A DNA stretch of 9,974 nucleotides from contig DATLHO010000329.1 of NCBI GenBank assembly GCA_035539855.1, forward strand, positions 1 through 9,974. Direction: 5' to 3'. This document shows, piece after piece, positions 5,482-9,974 of the stretch (its first letter is position 1; every line of letters starts with the position of its first letter). Under the pieces are notes generated by a model. That model saw only the letters and a program-made list of their open reading frames with translations. It was not told where the DNA came from and made no database searches. A program made the translations under genes and the position numbers. This DNA comes from DATLHO01 sp035539855. GTDB lineage: Bacteria > Bacteroidota > Ignavibacteria > OLB7.

Positions 5482-8400
5482 TCAACTGCCGATGACGTTC
5501 AGCGCGCTCCACGGCGCCGGCAGCGGCGCGTTGTTGAGCTCGACCGAGCCGCTGACGATGTTCCCGAGCACCGTGAATGCGCCGGCATCGGGCACGACGA
5601 GCGACAGGCCCGAGACATCGTCGAGTCCCTGCAGGTAGTTCGCGCTCGCGATGATCGCGCCGGCGGAAAGCTGCACAACCGGCACGCGCGCGCCGGCCAG
5701 GTGGAAGCAGCGGTTGTCGGAGAACGTGCAGGGTCCGGTCGAGAGCATGCGTGCCTGCGAGCGCGCGCCGTAGCCTTCGAGCAGATTGCCACGCACGCCT
5801 ACGGCCTCGGCGAGCGTCGGCAACAGCACGACCTTGCCCGCGAAGATCGCGAGCACCGATCCGGTCGTCCGCCGTCCCGTCGTCGGATCGGTCGTGTCGG
5901 CCGCACGCGTCATCACGATCCGGCCGATCGACTCGGTCTTCGACGCACCCGTGCGGATCGCGAGCGCCACCCACTGCGAGCCATCCTCCTGCGGAGCCTC
6001 GCCGCCGCTGCGACGCACGGCGTTGTCGGAGACGTCGACGCGGGCGAACGGTCCGATCACGTCAATGCCGACCGAGCCGCGCAGGAAGCCCTCGCGCGGT
6101 CCGACGTCGACCAGCTCGTTGCCGGCGATGCGCACCGAGCGACAGAGCGCCGCCTGGATGCCCGCGCGCGCCTCGGCCTGCGCGGCCTCGAGTCCGAGCC
6201 CGCTGATCGCGTTGCCGACGATCATCGCGCGCTCGACGCTCACGATCCTGATTCCGACGACCTCGCCGGTGATCTTCTCGCCGTTCGGCGCGAGATCGAG
6301 CAACTGGTTGTTGTCGATCGCCAGATCGCCCGCCTCCGCGTCCTCGTCCATCACGATTCCCGCCCCCGTCGACTGCAGGACGTTCATCTTGATGAGCGCC
6401 GAGCGAATCGTTCCCTCGATCGCAATCCCCGCTCCACTCATGCGCGAGACGCGGTTGCCGACGACGATCGCGCGATCGATTCCCGATTTGTCGAGACCGC
6501 TGCGCAGGAGGATGCCGGGTCCCTCCTGCTCGTCGCCCATGGCGCTGATGTCGTTGTCGCGCACGCGCACGTCGTCGGTGCCGGCGACGATGCCCGTCGC
6601 GCGCACGGCGATGAGGTTCGAGGCGATGTCCATGCGCGAGCCCACCGCGAACTCGCCGGCCGGCGAGCCGCTCGTGTCGCTCTGCGGGAGCATGTCGCTC
6701 GAGAGCACGACGCCGGTCGCGGCGATGCCTGCGATCGAGCAGCCGATGATCGTGTTGCGCTCGATGCGCGTGTCGCCGGCGTGCAGGCTGAAGCCCGTCA
6801 GTCCGACGCCGACGCGCGTCGCGGCGATGTAGTTGTCGGCGATCGCGAGACCGGCGCTCAGCAGGTATCCCTGGTTGTCGACGAGCGCGGTCGTGAGCTT
6901 CGCCTCGCCGGCGATCGTGGCGATGCCCGATCCGGCGAGCATGAGGTTGTCGCGCAGCGTCGTGATGAAGAGGAAGCCGCCGAGCGCGATCGCCGGCGTG
7001 CTCGTCGAGCGGAATCCGCCCTGCGCCAGCATGCAGCGCCGCACGGTCGTGTCGATCGAGTTGCGCAGGAAGATCGGCGGACCGGCCGGCGTGCGCGCGG
7101 TGATCGCCAGCAGCAGCGCGAGCATGTGCGCGCCACTCTGCGCCGCGGCGTCGTCGAGCTTCGCGCGGTCCTCCTCCGGAAGCGTCGTCGTGACGACGGC
7201 GAGCTCCTCGATGGTGACGTTCGTCGAGTTTTCGACGACGATCGCCGGACCTTCTCCGCCGCCGATGAGCAGCGTCTGCCAGCCCTTGCCGATCAGGCGC
7301 AGCGAGCGGCCGCGCGTGATGCGCAGAGGCGTGTCGCCGAGGTCGTAGATGCCGGGAGCGAGACAGACCTTGCCGCCGGTGTCCTTGACCTCGTCGATCG
7401 CGCGCTGGATCGTGAGCTCGCCGCTGGCGTGCGACTCTGGCGAGACACACCGATCGCAGTCGCAGCCCTCGCCGCCGAGCTCCGGCGGCCAGAGCTCGCG
7501 GCAGTCGCTCTCGGTGCCCGGGAAGGTCACCATCGCCAGGCGCGCGTAGTGATGATGGATTCCCCGCGGCGCGGCCTCGTCGAGCTCCTCGACCGAGGCG
7601 TCGATCGTGCGCGCGGCGAAGACCCAGTAATCGCCCACGCGGAAGCGTCCTCCCGCCGCCGCGATGCCGAACTCGATGCTGACTCCGTCCTCGAGCACGA
7701 GCTCGGTCGCCGCCGCGGGCACCGTCAGCACGCCCGTCGTGGCGTCGACGGGCGCGACCTCGTTACCGTCGACGTCGCGCAGCGTCTCGCTCTGATCCCA
7801 CCGCCGCACGCGCGTGTGCCGGTCGGGATCGGTGAGGTTGTCGATGCCGCTGGTCGGGAACGCACCGGCGGGCAGCGCCGTCTCGAGCGTGATCGTCGCC
7901 TCGGTGTCGTCGACGTCGGCGACGAGCGCCATCACGCCCGGCTCGCCGGCGAGCTCGCGCCAGTCGTCGGTGATCTCCACCCAGTCGCCCTGATCGAACC
8001 GCAGCACGCCGTCGCGTCCGGTGCGCGTGACCGTGAGCACGCGGCGGTCGGCGCTGACGGCGGTCACCGCGCTGGCGACCGCGCCGTTGTCGCGCGACCA
8101 CTTGAACGTCGCGATGCCGGGAGCTCCGCCCTGGTGAATCTCGACGCGATAGAGTCGGTTCTCCTGCCCGCGAAATCCGCCGGTCGGCTGCAGGTAGCAG
8201 GGATCCTCTGAATCGGGCACGCCGACCGCGCCGGTCGTCAGGCGCCCGTCGGAGGGACGCGTCAGCTCGCTCCAGCCGGGGATCTCGCCGTCGGGCGTGG
8301 CGCACGTAACCGTGCGGGCGTCGAGGGCGTGGAGCCGGACCTGCCACACGGTCTGCAGGCGCGTGGTCGTGTCGACGCCGACCGCTTTCTCGATCACGTC

Positions 8401-8844
8401 GGGATCCTCGAGCCACGTCACCTCGCGCTGCCAGACATCGACGTAGACGACGTGCGGTCCGCCGCCGGTCGGCAGCGCCGGAGGATTCGGCAGCCACGGC
8501 TGCGCGGTGTACGGCACGGGATCGGGCGTGCTCATCTCCTCGAGCACGGGGTCGAAGGCGGGCTCCCCCGTGCCATGGTTCTCGGCGAGCAATCCGTCGA
8601 CGTACATGCGTCCCGGACCGATCGTGAACGTTCCCCCGGAGGCCTCGATCAGGAAGCCGTCGGGCGTCTCGCGCGGAACGACGGCGCGGCCGATGATGTC
8701 GATCGTCTCGGCACGCAGCCGGCGCCCGACGATCTCCACCAGCTCGTTCCAGTCGGCGTCGAGCTGCACGCGTCCCTGTTGCATCAGGACGCCGGAGTGG
8801 TTGTCGCGGGGGTCGAACGTGAATCGGGTGTAATCGCCTCCCAT
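5482..8844 (-). CDS. DUF6519 domain protein with C-terminal right-handed parallel beta-helix (tail/eCIS-associated)
   Basis: This 1120-residue protein has no signal peptide. The N-terminus (GGDYTRFTFDPRDNHSGVL, then QQGRVQLDADWNE at 23-35) is the DUF6519 signature, and that region spans roughly residues 1-270 with YVDVWQREVTWLEDP at 134-148. A middle region (270-440) of beta-rich segments contains RGIHHHYARLA. A cysteine cluster follows (Cys448, 461, 463, 466). From about 475 (ASGELTIQRAID) a right-handed parallel beta-helix begins, with repeated Asn-containing rungs such as RIERNTIIGCS, VRVRDNDISAMG, IVVGNRVSRMSG, MIVGNAISGLG and VRIAGNELVDVG, as in NosD/pectate-lyase-like folds. Rungs resume near the end. 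DUF6519 proteins are typically encoded in contractile-injection or phage-tail-like clusters. The helix may form a fibre, spike or glycan-contacting part; that role is inferred. GAGAGAG 7 bases before the ATG at 8844 serves as ribosome-binding site. The gene lies 33 bases after the upstream gene. Confidence 0.9.
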   Translation of the reverse strand: MGGDYTRFTFDPRDNHSGVLMQQGRVQLDADWNELVEIVGRRLRAETIDIIGRAVVPRETPDGFLIEASGGTFTIGPGRMYVDGLLAENHGTGEPAFDPVLEEMSTPDPVPYTAQPWLPNPPALPTGGGPHVVYVDVWQREVTWLEDPDVIEKAVGVDTTTRLQTVWQVRLHALDARTVTCATPDGEIPGWSELTRPSDGRLTTGAVGVPDSEDPCYLQPTGGFRGQENRLYRVEIHQGGAPGIATFKWSRDNGAVASAVTAVSADRRVLTVTRTGRDGVLRFDQGDWVEITDDWRELAGEPGVMALVADVDDTEATITLETALPAGAFPTSGIDNLTDPDRHTRVRRWDQSETLRDVDGNEVAPVDATTGVLTVPAAATELVLEDGVSIEFGIAAAGGRFRVGDYWVFAARTIDASVEELDEAAPRGIHHHYARLAMVTFPGTESDCRELWPPELGGEGCDCDRCVSPESHASGELTIQRAIDEVKDTGGKVCLAPGIYDLGDTPLRITRGRSLRLIGKGWQTLLIGGGEGPAIVVENSTNVTIEELAVVTTTLPEEDRAKLDDAAAQSGAHMLALLLAITARTPAGPPIFLRNSIDTTVRRCMLAQGGFRSTSTPAIALGGFLFITTLRDNLMLAGSGIATIAGEAKLTTALVDNQGYLLSAGLAIADNYIAATRVGVGLTGFSLHAGDTRIERNTIIGCSIAGIAATGVVLSSDMLPQSDTSGSPAGEFAVGSRMDIASNLIAVRATGIVAGTDDVRVRDNDISAMGDEQEGPGILLRSGLDKSGIDRAIVVGNRVSRMSGAGIAIEGTIRSALIKMNVLQSTGAGIVMDEDAEAGDLAIDNNQLLDLAPNGEKITGEVVGIRIVSVERAMIVGNAISGLGLEAAQAEARAGIQAALCRSVRIAGNELVDVGPREGFLRGSVGIDVIGPFARVDVSDNAVRRSGGEAPQEDGSQWVALAIRTGASKTESIGRIVMTRAADTTDPTTGRRTTGSVLAIFAGKVVLLPTLAEAVGVRGNLLEGYGARSQARMLSTGPCTFSDNRCFHLAGARVPVVQLSAGAIIASANYLQGLDDVSGLSLVVPDAGAFTVLGNIVSGSVELNNAPLPAPWSALNVIGS

Positions 8845-8877
8845 GGCAGAGCTCTCTCGTTCGGAAATGACGTGAAA

Positions 8878-9974
8878 TCAGGTGACCCAGATGATGCCGG
8901 GCTCGAGCCCGACCGGCAGATACTCCTCGAGCCGGATCCGGAGATTGGCTTCGCGGAGCGGACCTCGCTGGCTGCAGAATGCTCCCATCTCCGACCCGTC
9001 CTCGGCGCCGGTGCCGATCTCGACGGGCGAGCGCGCGCGCAGCTGCGCGTACTCGGGACGGCCGTACTCGCGCGTCGCGAACGACGGACGCAGACGCTCG
9101 CCGACCGCCGCGCGGATCGCCGCGCGTGCCGCGTCGTCGAGCAGCGGATCTCGCGCCGCCGCCGCATCGACCGCGGCCTGCGCCGCGAGGTCGGGCTGGC
9201 AGCGGTAGCGCCGGGGCGCACGCGATCCCGGCGTCAGATAGCTGAAGCGAACGCATCCCTCCTGCGTCCGCACGACGCGCAGCACGTCGTCGAAGATCGA
9301 TTCGCTCGCCTCGACCGAGCGCAGCCGAACCGCGCCGAAGAACGTCGAGCGCTCGACGATCGCGTGCGGTCCCTCGGCGTCGGCCGCGGAGCCGATCGCG
9401 GTCGCGCCCAGGCCGTCGACGATGCCGTCGGTGATCCTCAGCGACGCCACGTGCTCGGGCAGACGCAGCGGACCGGTGATGCTCGCCGTGAGCTCGAGCT
9501 CGAGCTGGTCGTTGAAGCGCTCGGTCGCACCGTCTTCGGCCGCGACGACCAGACTCGGCTCGGTCGTCGCGGGCGTGCCGTCTGCGCCGAGCGCGCAGCC
9601 CGGCACGAGCGTCGTGTGCACGATCTCGAGTCCCCCGAGATCACCGGTCACGCGCACGAAGCCCTCGACGAGAAGCCCGCTCAGTCGCAGCGCGCCCTGA
9701 CGGTCGGTGTTCGTGGGATCCTCCGGCGCGAGCACCGCGACCTCGAGTCCGGTCGCGTCGGTCTGCAGATGCGGGCGCTCGCCGTCGGCGGCCTCGATCG
9801 CGAGCCAGCGCTCGTTCGCCAGCGCGATCGTCACCGGCAGCGCGTAGCTGCGGCTGTCGAGGATTCTGATGATGGTGTTCGGCCGCGCCTCGGGCGCCGC
9901 GGTCTCCCACGCGGTGATCGCGTCGACGACGGACGTGTGCGTCACCGCCGGCTCGCCCGGCGCGCTCACGCCGT
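8878..9974 (-). CDS. C-terminal part of a beta-helix protein of a tail-like/eCIS gene cluster (5' end outside window)
   Basis: About 365 codons are visible and the frame is open to the window edge. The GTG at 9969 has no supporting signal, and the sequence begins mid-fold, so this is most likely the end of a longer protein. Residues up to about 235 show irregular beta-helix rungs (LRLSGLLVEGFVRV, LEIVHTTLVPG, LRITDGIVDGLG, AIVERSTFFGAVRLRSV, ASESIFDDVLRV). These lead into a distinctive block, EGCVRFSYLTPGSRAPRRYRC, followed by QPD. The C-terminus has EDGSEMGAFCSQRGPLREAN and then LRIRLEEYLPVGLEPGIIWV. I know this RFSYxxPGSRxPRRYRCQPD plus EMGAF...REANLRxRLxEY arrangement from proteins encoded next to DUF6519 genes in phage-tail-like clusters; no database search was made. 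It is upstream of and probably co-transcribed with the DUF6519 gene. It may be a structural or surface-contact component. Confidence 0.85.
   Translation of the reverse strand, partial: GVSAPGEPAVTHTSVVDAITAWETAAPEARPNTIIRILDSRSYALPVTIALANERWLAIEAADGERPHLQTDATGLEVAVLAPEDPTNTDRQGALRLSGLLVEGFVRVTGDLGGLEIVHTTLVPGCALGADGTPATTEPSLVVAAEDGATERFNDQLELELTASITGPLRLPEHVASLRITDGIVDGLGATAIGSAADAEGPHAIVERSTFFGAVRLRSVEASESIFDDVLRVVRTQEGCVRFSYLTPGSRAPRRYRCQPDLAAQAAVDAAAARDPLLDDAARAAIRAAVGERLRPSFATREYGRPEYAQLRARSPVEIGTGAEDGSEMGAFCSQRGPLREANLRIRLEEYLPVGLEPGIIWVT

Noticed and set aside
5467..8211. 914-residue open frame on the + strand opposite the DUF6519 gene
   Set aside because: The translation is a low-complexity Arg/Ala/Asp/Glu mix, as expected from the mirror frame of a GC-rich gene. 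The opposite strand has a recognisable domain order and better start signals.
9967..9969. GTG as the true start of the right-most gene
   Set aside because: The frame stays open to the window edge, the region begins inside beta-helix-like sequence, and there are too few bases upstream to show a ribosome-binding site. A start outside the window is more likely.

Overview
This window is GC-rich bacterial DNA with third-position G/C codon bias, so strong that long open frames appear opposite nearly every gene. The + strand protein at 3562-4920 has a Sec signal peptide ending AAA-Q and a C-terminal aromatic residue, which suggests a Gram-negative cell. Together with the GC-rich palindromic intergenic repeats, this would fit a Gemmatimonadota- or Acidobacteriota-like lineage. 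That placement is an inference; no rRNA or other marker gene is present.

Left part (1-1693): about 460 bases without a gene hold a large imperfect inverted repeat (43-177) and ten tandem copies of a 19-bp unit (214-403). Two + strand genes follow: a classical short-chain dehydrogenase/reductase (463-1218) and a small CoA-binding (YccU-type) protein (1265-1693).

Middle (1698-4920): a tight - strand pair encodes a VOC-fold ring-cleaving dioxygenase of the MhqO type (3338-2385) and, 6 bases downstream, an MhqD-like carboxylesterase (2378-1698). The combination matches the quinone/aromatic-electrophile detoxification pair known from Firmicutes. A divergent intergenic region carries a 35-bp direct duplication that shares an 11-mer with the 19-bp array. 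On its other side is a secreted or envelope protein built from five glycine-rich repeats of about 60 residues (3562-4920).

Right part (4955-9974): behind a perfect 13-bp-stem hairpin lies a - strand operon whose upstream end is outside the window. In transcription order it encodes the C-terminal part of a beta-helix protein with the C-terminal signature seen in extracellular contractile-injection-system/tail-like clusters (9974-8878), a 1120-residue DUF6519 plus parallel beta-helix protein (8844-5482), and an unrecognised small lysine-rich helical protein (5445-5008). The first two are probably structural or target-contact parts of a phage-tail-like particle. Sheath, tube, baseplate and ATPase genes are not in this window, so the particle itself is inferred.
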